The notes under the pieces were generated by a model. The model saw nothing but the letters and a program-made list of their open reading frames with translations, did not search any database and was not told the origin of the DNA. This document shows positions 35,039-44,670 of a DNA stretch of 64,000 nt, one piece after another. The stretch is from Bacteroidota bacterium (lineage in GTDB: Bacteria > Bacteroidota > Bacteroidia > Chitinophagales > Chitinophagaceae). Where the stretch lies: assembly GCA_018266575.1 (NCBI GenBank), contig JAFEAE010000023.1, forward strand, positions 62,001 to 126,000, read 5' to 3'. A program made the translations under genes and the position numbers. Within the stretch, counting starts at the first letter, position 1, and each line of letters begins with the position of its first letter.

Positions 35039-35770
35039 TTAAATCATCCTGAAGATCATAAAAGCGCTCATGGCGATCATTAACCCATCTTCTATAATGG
35101 TAATGGTGCTCATGGGCAGATTAAATACATCACCCAGGCAGGCACACTTGATTTTTCTTTTATTCAGCACGCTTTGTAATACACCTATAATGCTTACTGT
35201 CATAACAACAAAAGTAATTGCATTGATTAGGAACGGGCGGAAACCCACCAGGAATGAAATTCCCAAAGCCAGCTCAATGAATACATATACATACCCCCAT
35301 CCCATCCATTTTTTTGCAACAATGTCATAGGTGGCATAGCTTTCAGCAAATCCTTTTACGTTTAGCAATTTGAAAAAAGAGAATACTAAAAAGAAGCCCG
35401 TCATAAAATAATTCATCCAAGTAACCCAGTTAAAAGAACCAGATGAGGTTTCGATCAATAGCGTAACAATAAGGATATAAGCAAAAACCAGAATAACAGG
35501 TTTATATGTCTTGGCCCAGGATTTTTTTTCCTCTTCAACTATTATTTCCTGATGCTCAACTTCAAGAGGTGATAACTGGTAAGCCGGGTAACCGGCCAAT
35601 GCTTTTTTCAAAGTTGTAGCCGTAATATGTTTATCCATGTCTATGGTTGCCCGTTTGCTTTTGAGGTCGACCGAAACATGTTTTACGCCGGGAACCTTTT
35701 TCAAAAGATCACGGACTTTTGCTTCACAACTGCTACATGTCATGCCCGTAACCTGGTAACTATGTGTCAT
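35039..35770 (-). CDS. HMA-domain fused to MauE/DoxX-like membrane protein
   Basis: The 243-residue protein starts with a heavy-metal-associated domain (1-68, GMTCSSC with Cys12 and Cys15). A linker rich in Glu/Lys follows, then four membrane helices (about 90-240) of MauE/DoxX type, including YFMTGFFLVFSFFKLLN and FIELALGISFLVGF, with a CACLG motif near 209-213 facing the last helix. The HMA domain should bind Cu(I) in the cytoplasm; MauE-like proteins elsewhere assist periplasmic disulfide or cofactor chemistry. The combined role, perhaps metal relay across the membrane, is inference. It is the first gene of the cluster with the DUF3347 protein and the oxidase. Confidence 0.85.
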   Translation of the reverse strand: MTHSYQVTGMTCSSCEAKVRDLLKKVPGVKHVSVDLKSKRATIDMDKHITATTLKKALAGYPAYQLSPLEVEHQEIIVEEEKKSWAKTYKPVILVFAYILIVTLLIETSSGSFNWVTWMNYFMTGFFLVFSFFKLLNVKGFAESYATYDIVAKKWMGWGYVYVFIELALGISFLVGFRPFLINAITFVVMTVSIIGVLQSVLNKRKIKCACLGDVFNLPMSTITIIEDGLMIAMSAFMIFRMI

Positions 35771-35844
35771 AAAATTATTTTACACAAAGCTACTTTCAGT
35801 ATGCGCAAGCATTGTTATGGAATTCCGGAATTGATTTATAAAAT

Positions 35845-36405
35845 TTACAGGTCTTCGATATTTTTCCGCTTATGCTCCTTCAGGGACTTATAAAATGTCG
35901 GGGTAAGGCCCGTTACTTTTTTAAACTGTGCAGAAAGATAGGCAACGCTGCTGTATCCCATCTGCGCAGCAATTTCAGACAAGTTCAGTTCATCGTACAC
36001 CAGGAGCTCTTTTACTTTCTCTATTTTTTGAGCGATATGATATTTTTCAATGGTTATTCCTTCCACTTCCGAAAACAGGTTACTTAAATAGCCATAATCA
36101 TAATGAAGGGAAGCTGCCAGATGATCCGAAAGGTTCACCGGGATGCTATCGCCGGAATGATGAACAAGTTTTATGATCTCATTTTTTATCTTTTCGATGA
36201 TCCTGCTTTTTTTATCATCGATCAGTTCGAAACCCAAATGTTTTAAAGAAGCACCAAGCAAATGCAATTGCTCCCTGGTAGGCTCCCCCTCTAATTCAAT
36301 TTCCCCAAGGTCAACAACTACGGGATGCAACCCGTTTTTTTCAAGCTCCGATTTCACCACCATTTTGCAGCGGCTGCATACCATATTTTTTATATAGAGT
36401 TTCAT
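35845..36405 (-). CDS. AraC-family regulator with HMA-like metal-binding N-terminus
   Basis: From ATG 36405 (MKLYIKNMVCSRC) the 187-residue protein has a ferredoxin-like N-terminal domain with Cys10 and Cys13 in a CxxC setting, ending about residue 75, then a linker and a C-terminal AraC-type double HTH (about 95-185, LSEIAAQMGYSSVAYLSAQFKKVTG). An upstream TTG at 36483 would add 26 residues before the CxxC and is less likely. The arrangement suggests direct sensing of Cu(I) or another soft metal by a transcription factor. It lies in the same-strand cluster between the MFS gene and the HMA-MauE gene, which it probably controls. Confidence 0.85.
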   Translation of the reverse strand: MKLYIKNMVCSRCKMVVKSELEKNGLHPVVVDLGEIELEGEPTREQLHLLGASLKHLGFELIDDKKSRIIEKIKNEIIKLVHHSGDSIPVNLSDHLAASLHYDYGYLSNLFSEVEGITIEKYHIAQKIEKVKELLVYDELNLSEIAAQMGYSSVAYLSAQFKKVTGLTPTFYKSLKEHKRKNIEDL

Positions 36406-36493
36406 AAACCGTTTGCCTGTTTCTCTGGTTAACCCGGACAATTTACTCAATTTAAATTTGTTTTGCGCGGGCAAAACCGGCAAACACTATCGG

Positions 36494-37693
36494 CTACTGC
36501 GCATCCCTGTTCATATCACGCGGTGAATGGATGGAAAAAAGAATATACATGGCTACAGAAAACGAAACCGCAGCACTGAGGGCAAATACATAAAACGCCC
36601 CGAAACTGTACCATAATAATCCGGCAGTTGAACTGGCCAATAAAGTTGCTATACTCTGTAAAGAAGTAAAGGCGCCTATAGCAGTAGCCGTTTTTCCTTT
36701 TTGCGATATATTCGTGATCCATGCTTTGGCAATCCCTTCTGTAGAAGCTGCATATATACCATACAGGAAAAACGAAGCGAAGAAAAACCAAAGCGAAGAC
36801 ACATACGCCATGCTGATATATGCAGCGGTAAATAATAACAACCCGGTGATAAATATCGTTTTCATGCCGAGCTTATCCGCCAGTATGCCCATAGGATACG
36901 AAAAAACCGCGTAAATTATATTATAAAAAATATACGACCCAATAACCCATGAATCATTATAACCGGTTCCTTTTATTTTCAGCAAAAGGAATACGTCTGA
37001 ACTGTTGAACAGCGCAAATATCAATAACGCAATTACTAACTGGCGGTATTGTTTCGGGCTTTCTTTCCAGTAATGCAGAAAAGCAAGAAAACCTGTCGGC
37101 CGGTGGTCAGCAACCGGATTATGCTTTTTTTCACGAATGAAAAAGGTAAATAGAATAGCTGCTATGCCGGGAATAAAAGCTGCATAAAAAAGGGGCCGGT
37201 AGTTACCAGGTTTTTTATACAAATAAAGTAATGCCAAAACAGGGCCGATAACTGCACCCACGGTATCCATGGATCGATGGAAACCAAAAACCCTTCCTTT
37301 GGTTTTGGGGGTGGCCTCATCAGACAGCAAAGCGTCCCTTGCTGCAGTCCTTATGCCTTTTCCTAGCCTCTCCAATGTCTTTGAAAAAAAAATCCATACC
37401 GGATAGGTAAAGATCGCCATCATCGGTTTTGAAATTGCACTTAACGCATAACCTGTCTTTACAAATGGCAAACGCCTGCCGGAATTATCGCTTTTATTCC
37501 CGAAAAAACCTTTGCTCAAACCTGCAATGCCTTCGGCCAGGCCTTCCAGAACCCCGATAAGAATAATGGAAAAACCAATTGATTTTAAATATACCGGCAT
37601 AACCGGGTAAAGCATTTCACTGGCAATGTCTGTAAACAAACTGACCATTGACAATACCCATACATTAGGTGAAATTAACTTTCGCTTGTCCAT
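36494..37693 (-). CDS. MFS transporter
   Basis: The 399-residue protein has about 12 hydrophobic helices and the MFS pattern, including LFTDIASEMLYPVMPVYL at the start, the loop 2-3 motif GFFGNKSDNSGRRLP, and DRLGKGIRTAARDAL-like sequence (LERLGKGIRTAARD). Relatives are often annotated as multidrug or heavy-metal efflux carriers; the substrate is unknown. It is the first gene of the minus-strand copper cluster, 88 bp before the HMA-AraC regulator, so a metal or metal-complex export role is plausible but not shown. Confidence 0.85.
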   Translation of the reverse strand: MDKRKLISPNVWVLSMVSLFTDIASEMLYPVMPVYLKSIGFSIILIGVLEGLAEGIAGLSKGFFGNKSDNSGRRLPFVKTGYALSAISKPMMAIFTYPVWIFFSKTLERLGKGIRTAARDALLSDEATPKTKGRVFGFHRSMDTVGAVIGPVLALLYLYKKPGNYRPLFYAAFIPGIAAILFTFFIREKKHNPVADHRPTGFLAFLHYWKESPKQYRQLVIALLIFALFNSSDVFLLLKIKGTGYNDSWVIGSYIFYNIIYAVFSYPMGILADKLGMKTIFITGLLLFTAAYISMAYVSSLWFFFASFFLYGIYAASTEGIAKAWITNISQKGKTATAIGAFTSLQSIATLLASSTAGLLWYSFGAFYVFALSAAVSFSVAMYILFSIHSPRDMNRDAQ

Positions 37694-37858
37694 TTGAATT
37701 TTAAAATAATCGACTCATGCTGCAACCAAAAATTGCAAGATCGTTCCTGATAGCTTTGCAGCTACTTATATCAACAAAAAAAGCAACGCCAAACGATCAA
37801 TATATTTTCATAGGCCCTGGCACATTTGCATAATACTTTTGGAGAAGTTATAAATTCT

Positions 37859-38956
37859 TTATTTTAATTTCCAAAAAGCTATTGAGCCCGGTTTGCGTTC
37901 GTCGGTAGCACGAAAAAATAATGTATCATTTAGTGAAAGGTTACCGAATATTTCAACGCCTTCATCCAGCGTCATTCCTTGCCTAACATCTATCCACTCG
38001 GCCTTATTATTTTTGACACGTATAACAAATTTCTTTTCCTGCGTAGATGCTACAGCAGAAAAGGGAACAACAAATGATGGGAATTCCCTTTCAATTTTTA
38101 ATTGCACGTAAGCAAATGCACCGGCCTTTAAAATTTTTTCATTGTTATTATAATCATATTCCCAAAGTTCTGTTCTTGTAGAAGGGTCAATGGTTTCCGT
38201 TTTTCTTGTGAGCTTTGCTTTGAATATTTTTTCCGGGAATGCATCCATCTTAAATTGAATGGTATCCGAAGCGTTTCCAGATGACACATAAATTTCAGGT
38301 ACCGCAACCCGAAGCCTTAATATTCTATTATTCTGTACAGTTACTATTACAGAATTCTGGTTTACCAAATCTCCCGGGTCTGCTTTGCGTGTTGTAATTA
38401 TTCCATCAAATGGCGCTTTTAAAATAAGATATCCTGAAACTTCTTTGTAAGATTGCGCTAACTTTTCCGATGCATAATAAGAAGCGCTGTCTGCAAGCAT
38501 TTGTTGTTTATTCCGTTCCAAATCCACTGGTGCAACAATTCCAGGAGTGTTTGCCTGCGAAGCTTTCCACAAACGCAAATAATTATCAAGGCTTGCATTA
38601 TATTTTGCTTTTGCAGCAAGTAATGATGTTTGAAACTCTGCATATTTTGTATTCACTTCAGGCGCTTCAATAATAGCAAGTGTTTCGCCTTTGCGCACTT
38701 TGTCGCCAATATCAACTTTCATTTCTTTCACATAGCCTTGCACTTTTGCAGAAAGTTCTGCTTGTTCGTAAGGCAGTAATTCCGCAGGAAGCTCAATCTT
38801 TTTGATTACTTTTTTTGGGGAAAGAAGAAAAACTGCAACTGTATCTGCGCCTGGTTTTGAAGATGAATATGATGCATTATTTGCTGCATTATCATTACAC
38901 GATATCACTGCAATGAGTGATGAGATAAATAAAATATGTAGATAGGTTTGCTTCAT
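37859..38956 (-). CDS. RND efflux periplasmic adaptor (lipoprotein)
   Basis: The 365-residue protein has a lipobox ending in Cys20 (LIAVISC), a biotinyl-lipoyl hairpin half (LPYEQAELSAKVQGYVKEMKVDIGDKVRKGE), an alpha-helical hairpin, a second lipoyl half (LILKAPFDGIITTRKADPGDLV) and a beta-barrel/MP domain. It bridges the inner-membrane RND pump and the TolC channel. Its start overlaps the pump gene stop by 4 bp, so the two are coupled. No metal-binding Met/His tail is seen, so an organic substrate is as likely as a metal. Confidence 0.92.
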   Translation of the reverse strand: MKQTYLHILFISSLIAVISCNDNAANNASYSSSKPGADTVAVFLLSPKKVIKKIELPAELLPYEQAELSAKVQGYVKEMKVDIGDKVRKGETLAIIEAPEVNTKYAEFQTSLLAAKAKYNASLDNYLRLWKASQANTPGIVAPVDLERNKQQMLADSASYYASEKLAQSYKEVSGYLILKAPFDGIITTRKADPGDLVNQNSVIVTVQNNRILRLRVAVPEIYVSSGNASDTIQFKMDAFPEKIFKAKLTRKTETIDPSTRTELWEYDYNNNEKILKAGAFAYVQLKIEREFPSFVVPFSAVASTQEKKFVIRVKNNKAEWIDVRQGMTLDEGVEIFGNLSLNDTLFFRATDERKPGSIAFWKLK

Positions 38957-41900
38957 ACAATTTCAGTTGTTTTCTTATCATAATAAATACTATTCGCATC
39001 ATCCGGGTCGAGCGAAGCTGAACGAAATTTTTTTCTTCCAACACCCCAATTATAAACATGAGGAAGAAAAAACAAAATGCTGATGGCCGAAAAAATCAAC
39101 CCACCAATAACAGCAACACCAAGCGGCGCTGTTTGATCCCCTCCTTCTGTTAGCCCCAATGCCATTGGTATCATACCTGCAATCATTGCAATGCTTGTCA
39201 TCAGGATAGGCCGCATGCGTGAAGAAGCGGCACGTAAATAAATAGCATCCGTGTTATCATTTCTTCTTAAAAATTCTGCATTGCTTAAAAACAAAACGGC
39301 ATTTGAAACAGCCACGCCGATTGCCATGATGGTGCCCATGTAAGATTGAATGTTCAGTGTTTTGCCGGTAAGCAGTAATAATAATAATGCGCCTGCAATT
39401 ACTGCGGGGATTACGCTGAGTGTAGTAACCGCAATCCGGAACGACTGGAAAAAAACCGCCATCATTAAAAAAATAACAACAATTGCAATAAGCAATCCAA
39501 ATTGCAAACCGGAAATTGTTTGCTGCAACAATTGTGATTGCCCTCGCATAGTGATTTTTGAACCGTTTGAAGATTTGAATACTTCATCAATATTTGATTG
39601 GATTTTTTTGAATACAGTTCCAACATCCTGCTTATAAACATTTGCAGTGATAGTGATATAGCGTTGTTGATTAAGCCGGTCATATTCTCCCGGAGTAGTT
39701 GTCTCATTCCAATTTGCTACTTCATTCAGATAATGTGTGCTGTTGTTTCCTGATGAGACAGGCACTGATTCTAACTTTCCGGTATTATTCATTTTGTATT
39801 CGGGATATTGAACCTGCACCTGATATGCAGTGCCGGTAGTTTTATCAAGCCAATAACTTGGCGCAGTAAACCGGCTTGATGTTGTTGCCGCAACTGTTGA
39901 TTTTGCAATTTGGTCGGCAGTAATATTTAATTGCCCTGCTTTCAATCTGTCAATATTAATTTTCAGTGTAGGATATTTAAGCGGCGTTGCAATTTGTAAA
40001 TCCCTTAATGAATTTATTTCGGAAAGCTTTTTCATTAATGCATCGGCTACTTGTTTTCCCTGTTCAAGATTTTTATTTACAACAATTATTTCTACGGGAT
40101 TGGTGCTTCCCAGATTTAATACTTGTTCTACAATATCTCCCGGCTCAAACGAAATGGTTGCGCCAGGAATATTTTTTTTAACGGCTTCACGCAATTCTTC
40201 CTGAAATTTTGATATAGAGATAATTCCTTTTTTCAATTTAATTTTTGTAACAGATTCCTGTGGGCCGCTTGTCCATAAATGAATATTATTGATAGGAAAA
40301 CTGGATGGTTGTGTGCCGATAAATGCAGAACTGATTTCAATGTTATTATTACCTGCAATGTTTGCCGAAAGTTCTAATAGTTTTTTTGTTGCATCTTCTG
40401 TTCTTTCCAATCTTGTACCAACCGATAACCGAAGCCTGACCTGAGTTTGACCACTATCTGTTTTAGGAAATAATTCTGTACCGATTGATATAAATAGAAT
40501 ACTGCACAATGCAATTGATACAATTAGAAAAAGAATACTCATCACACCAAACCTTTTCTCTAATTTTTTTCCTGTTGATTCATATTTTTTCTGCCATCTT
40601 TTAAATAAAGTTTCTTTGTGTTCTTCATTATTTTTCAAATGTTCTTTCAACATCCAATTTGCAACAACCGGAACAAATGTTTGGGACAAAAGAAATGAAG
40701 CAATCATTGCAAAGCCAACAGCAAACGATAATGGAAGGAACATCGCCTTTGGCACGCCATTCATAAATATGGATGGGACAAACACAGCAAGAATGCTTAA
40801 TAATATCAGTAATTTCGGCGAAGCAATTTCTTTACATGCATCTACAATCGCCCGTGCTTTTGGCTTTTTCATTTCCTGGTGCCGATGGATATTTTCAATA
40901 GTAACCGTTGCTTCATCAACTAAAATACCAACTGCAAGTGCAAGCCCGCCAAGCGTCATAATATTTAATGTTTGCCCGGTAACAAACAATACTGTTACAG
41001 ATGACAGCAAAGCCAATGGTATTGTCATCACCATAATCGCTGCGCTTCTTAAATCACTTAAAAAAAGTAACACAACCAAACCGGTGAGTAATGCACCAAG
41101 GCCGCCTTCGAACAAAACAGATTTTAAGGAATTGATTACATAACCTGATTGGTCAAATTCATAACTCACTTTAATATCTGAAGGAATAGCTGCCTGCATA
41201 TCCGGCAACGCTTTTTTTACATTTCGTACAACATCTAATGTAGATGCGTCCGCACGTTTTGTAACGGGAATATATACCGAGCGTTTCCCATTCACCAAGG
41301 CATAACTTGTAGTAACATCTGAACCCATGCTCACTGTTGCAATATCCTTTATATACACAGCAGGACCAGCGCCTAATTTTATCGGCACGTTATTAAACTC
41401 GTTGATGTTTTCAATCACACTATTTTGCGGCGTAATAAATGTAGTGTCGCCAATGCGCATATTCCCTGCCGGAGAAATGATATTTGTTTTTACCAATGCC
41501 TGCACCACATCATCGGGAGACAAATTATAACTCCGGATTTTATCGGGGTCAACAGTGATCAAAACCGTTTTTTGATTTCCGCCAAATGGTGGTGGCGCAG
41601 AAACCCCCGGCAACGTTGCAAACATCGGACGAACGCGAAACAGTGCGAGATCGGAAATTTCTCCAAGTGTTCTCGTTTCCGAGCTAAACACCAATTGCCC
41701 AACGGGAACACTGCCTGCGTCGAATCTTGTTATGAAAGGCGGAACTGTTCCGGGAGGCATAAACGCACGTGCACGGTTTACATAACCTACAACTTCTGCC
41801 ATCGCCTGGCTCATATCGGTTCCTTCATTAAATTCTAATTTTAAAACGCATGCTCCCTGTATGGATTTTGAATCAACATATTTTACGCCGTTGATGTACA

Positions 41901-42114
41901 AAAAATGATATTCATAATACGAAGAAACAAATCCTTCCATTTGCTCAGGGGATAATCCGCCATAAGGTTGCGCTACATAAACAGTAGGCAATCCTAGTTT
42001 CGGGAAAATATCAATTTTAGAATTTCGTATTGCGAGATAAGAAAAAAACACAATCGCCAAAACAGAAACTATGATGGTAACAGGATGCCTGAGCGCTGAT
42101 GTAATTAATTTCAT
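38953..42114 (-). CDS. RND efflux pump (AcrB/CusA-type)
   Basis: The 1053-residue protein has the RND layout of 12 membrane helices with two large periplasmic loops. The first helix is LRHPVTIIVSVLAIVFFSYLA; LSSVTVLFVTGQTLNIMTLGGLALAVGILVDEATVTIENIHRH contains the helix-4 region with charged residues used for proton relay, and YMGTIMAIGVAVSNAVLFLSNAE is the second half counterpart. It exports compounds from periplasm or membrane using proton flow. I cannot separate multidrug (HAE) from metal (HME) type with certainty. It is between TolC and adaptor genes in one operon. Confidence 0.92.
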   Translation of the reverse strand: MKLITSALRHPVTIIVSVLAIVFFSYLAIRNSKIDIFPKLGLPTVYVAQPYGGLSPEQMEGFVSSYYEYHFLYINGVKYVDSKSIQGACVLKLEFNEGTDMSQAMAEVVGYVNRARAFMPPGTVPPFITRFDAGSVPVGQLVFSSETRTLGEISDLALFRVRPMFATLPGVSAPPPFGGNQKTVLITVDPDKIRSYNLSPDDVVQALVKTNIISPAGNMRIGDTTFITPQNSVIENINEFNNVPIKLGAGPAVYIKDIATVSMGSDVTTSYALVNGKRSVYIPVTKRADASTLDVVRNVKKALPDMQAAIPSDIKVSYEFDQSGYVINSLKSVLFEGGLGALLTGLVVLLFLSDLRSAAIMVMTIPLALLSSVTVLFVTGQTLNIMTLGGLALAVGILVDEATVTIENIHRHQEMKKPKARAIVDACKEIASPKLLILLSILAVFVPSIFMNGVPKAMFLPLSFAVGFAMIASFLLSQTFVPVVANWMLKEHLKNNEEHKETLFKRWQKKYESTGKKLEKRFGVMSILFLIVSIALCSILFISIGTELFPKTDSGQTQVRLRLSVGTRLERTEDATKKLLELSANIAGNNNIEISSAFIGTQPSSFPINNIHLWTSGPQESVTKIKLKKGIISISKFQEELREAVKKNIPGATISFEPGDIVEQVLNLGSTNPVEIIVVNKNLEQGKQVADALMKKLSEINSLRDLQIATPLKYPTLKINIDRLKAGQLNITADQIAKSTVAATTSSRFTAPSYWLDKTTGTAYQVQVQYPEYKMNNTGKLESVPVSSGNNSTHYLNEVANWNETTTPGEYDRLNQQRYITITANVYKQDVGTVFKKIQSNIDEVFKSSNGSKITMRGQSQLLQQTISGLQFGLLIAIVVIFLMMAVFFQSFRIAVTTLSVIPAVIAGALLLLLLTGKTLNIQSYMGTIMAIGVAVSNAVLFLSNAEFLRRNDNTDAIYLRAASSRMRPILMTSIAMIAGMIPMALGLTEGGDQTAPLGVAVIGGLIFSAISILFFLPHVYNWGVGRKKFRSASLDPDDANSIYYDKKTTEIV

Positions 42115-42164
42115 CAGTTAAAATTTATATTATCAGTTGTGTTATATTCTTAAAAATTTATTCT

Positions 42165-43550
42165 TCATTTCAATTGCTGCAAAAAAATATTGATGTCGCC
42201 TTTTGCTACAGCAATATCTAACAAGCTGTGCCAAACCTGCAAAAAAGAATTTGCTTTATTAATACCTGCATTCAACAATTCATATCCACCTTGCGAAAGC
42301 TGCGTGTAATCAATCAATCCTGTTTTATAAGATAGTTCCAAACCGCTATAAGCAAACATTGCAGATTGCAAACGCACCTGGGTTTGCAATGCTATCTGAT
42401 TGTTCTGTTGAAAATTTACAATGGCAGATTCCATTTGCTTTTGAAGGTCAAGTTTTGATTGCTGCAACATTGCTTCATCCGATTTCAATAACGACTTGTA
42501 TTGTTTTTTCTGAATATTTATTTGTGAAAACTGAAGAATAGGAAAACTGAGTTGAACCCCTGCACCGAAATTTGTTCTGGACAAAGTCCATCCATAAGAT
42601 TTATCGATTACGCCATTTGCCTCAACACCTGAACCTCTTCCATAAGCATTTCCCCAAACATCCAAATGTGGCCGCCATGAAGTTTGAATTTCTTTCAGTG
42701 ATGCTTTACTCAATTCCTGCTTCGATTGATAATATTGCAACACAGGGTTGTTTGCAAATTGATATGTTGTATCTGGCTGTGATGGTAATGATTTTGTAAA
42801 TAAAGTATCAGACAAAACAATAGCATTCGAAGATTCCTGTAGCCCTGCAAGCCTTGCCAGTTCTATCAGTTGAAGGTGAAACGTTTTTTGCGCAGAAAAA
42901 AAATCAATTCGCGCCTGCGCCAATGCCGATTGAAATTGCACCGTATCAATTCCCGGCCGCAAACCTTGCCGTGCCAATACCAATGATTGATTGAAGCTGA
43001 CTTCAATCCTGTTAATATTCGCTTCAAAAACTTTCAACAATTGTTGCAAGTAAACTGCATCGATATAAGTATACAATGCTGTATACTGCTGTTTAAAAAC
43101 AGCCTGATTATAAAATGCATTTGCTGACTGAAACTGAGCAACAGCTTTTGCAGTAGCTGCATTGCGTTGTCCGAAAGTTATGGGGTCCCATTTGATAAGT
43201 GCAGCAAGCGCAGTTCCCGGAATAAAATTGATATTATTATTTACAGATGGTGGCCCTGTTATCGGCATCATTAATCCCGGATAACTCATTCCTGTAATAT
43301 TATTGTAGGTTGTATAATTTGCCTGATAACCCACTGTTGCATCGGGTACTAATGTGTTTTTTGAAAGATTAATGTTTTGCTGAATTGCATTTGCCTGCTC
43401 TTTAAAAGCCTGCAGTTGCGGCTGGTTTGCTTGCACAAGTGAAATTGTTTCTTTTAGTGACAGCACTTTGACCTGAGAAATGCTACTTCCTGCAAAGAAG
43501 AAGCAAATAATAAGAAACGAAAAATATTTAGAGACAGGCTGAATATTCAT
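42165..43550 (-). CDS. TolC-family outer membrane efflux protein
   Basis: ATG 43550 (MNIQPVSKYFSFLIICFFFAG) gives a signal peptide; a start 21 bp upstream adds residues before it and is less likely. The 461-residue protein has two OEP repeats of long amphipathic helices (LKETISLVQANQPQLQAFKEQANAIQQ, FNQSLVLARQGLRPGIDTVQ, and LSYKTGLIDYTQLSQGGYELLNA), typical of the trimeric TolC channel. It is the first gene of the tolC-pump-adaptor operon, an order less common than adaptor first. The pump start follows by 51 bp. Confidence 0.9.
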   Translation of the reverse strand: MNIQPVSKYFSFLIICFFFAGSSISQVKVLSLKETISLVQANQPQLQAFKEQANAIQQNINLSKNTLVPDATVGYQANYTTYNNITGMSYPGLMMPITGPPSVNNNINFIPGTALAALIKWDPITFGQRNAATAKAVAQFQSANAFYNQAVFKQQYTALYTYIDAVYLQQLLKVFEANINRIEVSFNQSLVLARQGLRPGIDTVQFQSALAQARIDFFSAQKTFHLQLIELARLAGLQESSNAIVLSDTLFTKSLPSQPDTTYQFANNPVLQYYQSKQELSKASLKEIQTSWRPHLDVWGNAYGRGSGVEANGVIDKSYGWTLSRTNFGAGVQLSFPILQFSQINIQKKQYKSLLKSDEAMLQQSKLDLQKQMESAIVNFQQNNQIALQTQVRLQSAMFAYSGLELSYKTGLIDYTQLSQGGYELLNAGINKANSFLQVWHSLLDIAVAKGDINIFLQQLK

Positions 43551-43614
43551 GGAATTTGTAAACCAATACAAATAAACAATGAAGGCATTTAAAGATATGG
43601 TAAATCAGATTGTA

Positions 43615-44463
43615 TTAATGGTAATTTTGAAACCGTCCTTTGCGGAATGCCTCGGGTGTAGAAAGATTGTATTTTTTGAAAAATTTTATGAAATATGACG
43701 GGTCTTTGAAGTTTAGCTTGTAAGCGACTTCGCTTATCTGGTTATCTGTATACAGCAATAATCGTTTAGCTTCATCAATAATGAAATTGTCAAGGATTTC
43801 ACCTGCTGACTGACCTATGGCTTTTCTGCACGCCATATTTAAATTTTGTTGTGAAGTGTTCAATTGCCGTGCATAATAACTGACGTTCTTGAAGAAATTA
43901 TTTTGCGTATGGAGCAAATCTGTATAATGAACATAAAGCTGAATATAGGGTTTTTTATAATGAAACTGCAGGTTACCCTCTTGCAAAATTTCTGCCACCA
44001 ACGCTTTTAACAGCCCATCAATTATATGCCTGCTGTAAAATGAATTTCTTAACCCAATAGTATCGCAAAGTGATTTAAAAACATTAGCAATACCAATTGC
44101 ATTTTTTAAATAAACACAGTTTGCATGCCACAATTGCAACAATAATTGTTTCAGCATTTCGTCTTTCGATTCCTGGGTAAAACTCTGTTTAAAAATGACC
44201 ACATAACCTTCCGGCTCGCTTGTTATTTCCCAATGATGGGTTTGGTTACGGTTGACGAAAAAAAGCACCGGCGGTTCAATTGGATATTTCTCTTCATCGA
44301 TCCAATGATAGCCGCTGCCAGCCGACAGATAGATTATTTCAAAATATTGGCTATGTTTATGCGGGGTAGTTGTGCGGATTTCTTTTTTAAATTCTTCAGC
44401 TTTGATATACTGATTTTCTTTAAGTTTATTTTTTACTTCAATCGAAAATTGATGGTTCTTCAT
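43615..44463 (-). CDS. AraC-family transcriptional regulator (cupin sensor)
   Basis: The 282-residue protein has an N-terminal cupin-like AraC_binding domain (about 30-130, with YFEIIYLSAGSGYHWIDEEKY and VLFFVNRNQTHHW) and a C-terminal double HTH (about 185-280, SEVAYKLNFKDPSYFIKFFKKYN and TPEAFR). It reads the same way as, and ends 64 bp before, the tolC-RND-adaptor operon, so it probably activates that operon in response to an efflux substrate. That link is inference from position. Confidence 0.88.
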   Translation of the reverse strand: MKNHQFSIEVKNKLKENQYIKAEEFKKEIRTTTPHKHSQYFEIIYLSAGSGYHWIDEEKYPIEPPVLFFVNRNQTHHWEITSEPEGYVVIFKQSFTQESKDEMLKQLLLQLWHANCVYLKNAIGIANVFKSLCDTIGLRNSFYSRHIIDGLLKALVAEILQEGNLQFHYKKPYIQLYVHYTDLLHTQNNFFKNVSYYARQLNTSQQNLNMACRKAIGQSAGEILDNFIIDEAKRLLLYTDNQISEVAYKLNFKDPSYFIKFFKKYNLSTPEAFRKGRFQNYH

Positions 44464-44670
44464 TTGCAGCTTTTAATAAAATTAAGCAACTGCCTTGTAA
44501 CAATAAACAAACCTTTCTGGTGCGCCACCAATAATTATGCATATCGGTATTTGGCAAAACCACCTGCTAATAGTTTGCGTAACCATTAGCGTTAACAAAA
44601 TTGATCACCGCAGCAATGTTTGGGAGTTTTAGTTTTTTCAGGATATTACGTCAACTTTTTTCAAGATGAG

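Noticed and set aside
36406..36483. Upstream TTG start for the HMA-AraC regulator
   Set aside because: It adds 26 residues before the metal-binding fold that are not expected; ATG 36405 begins the domain directly.
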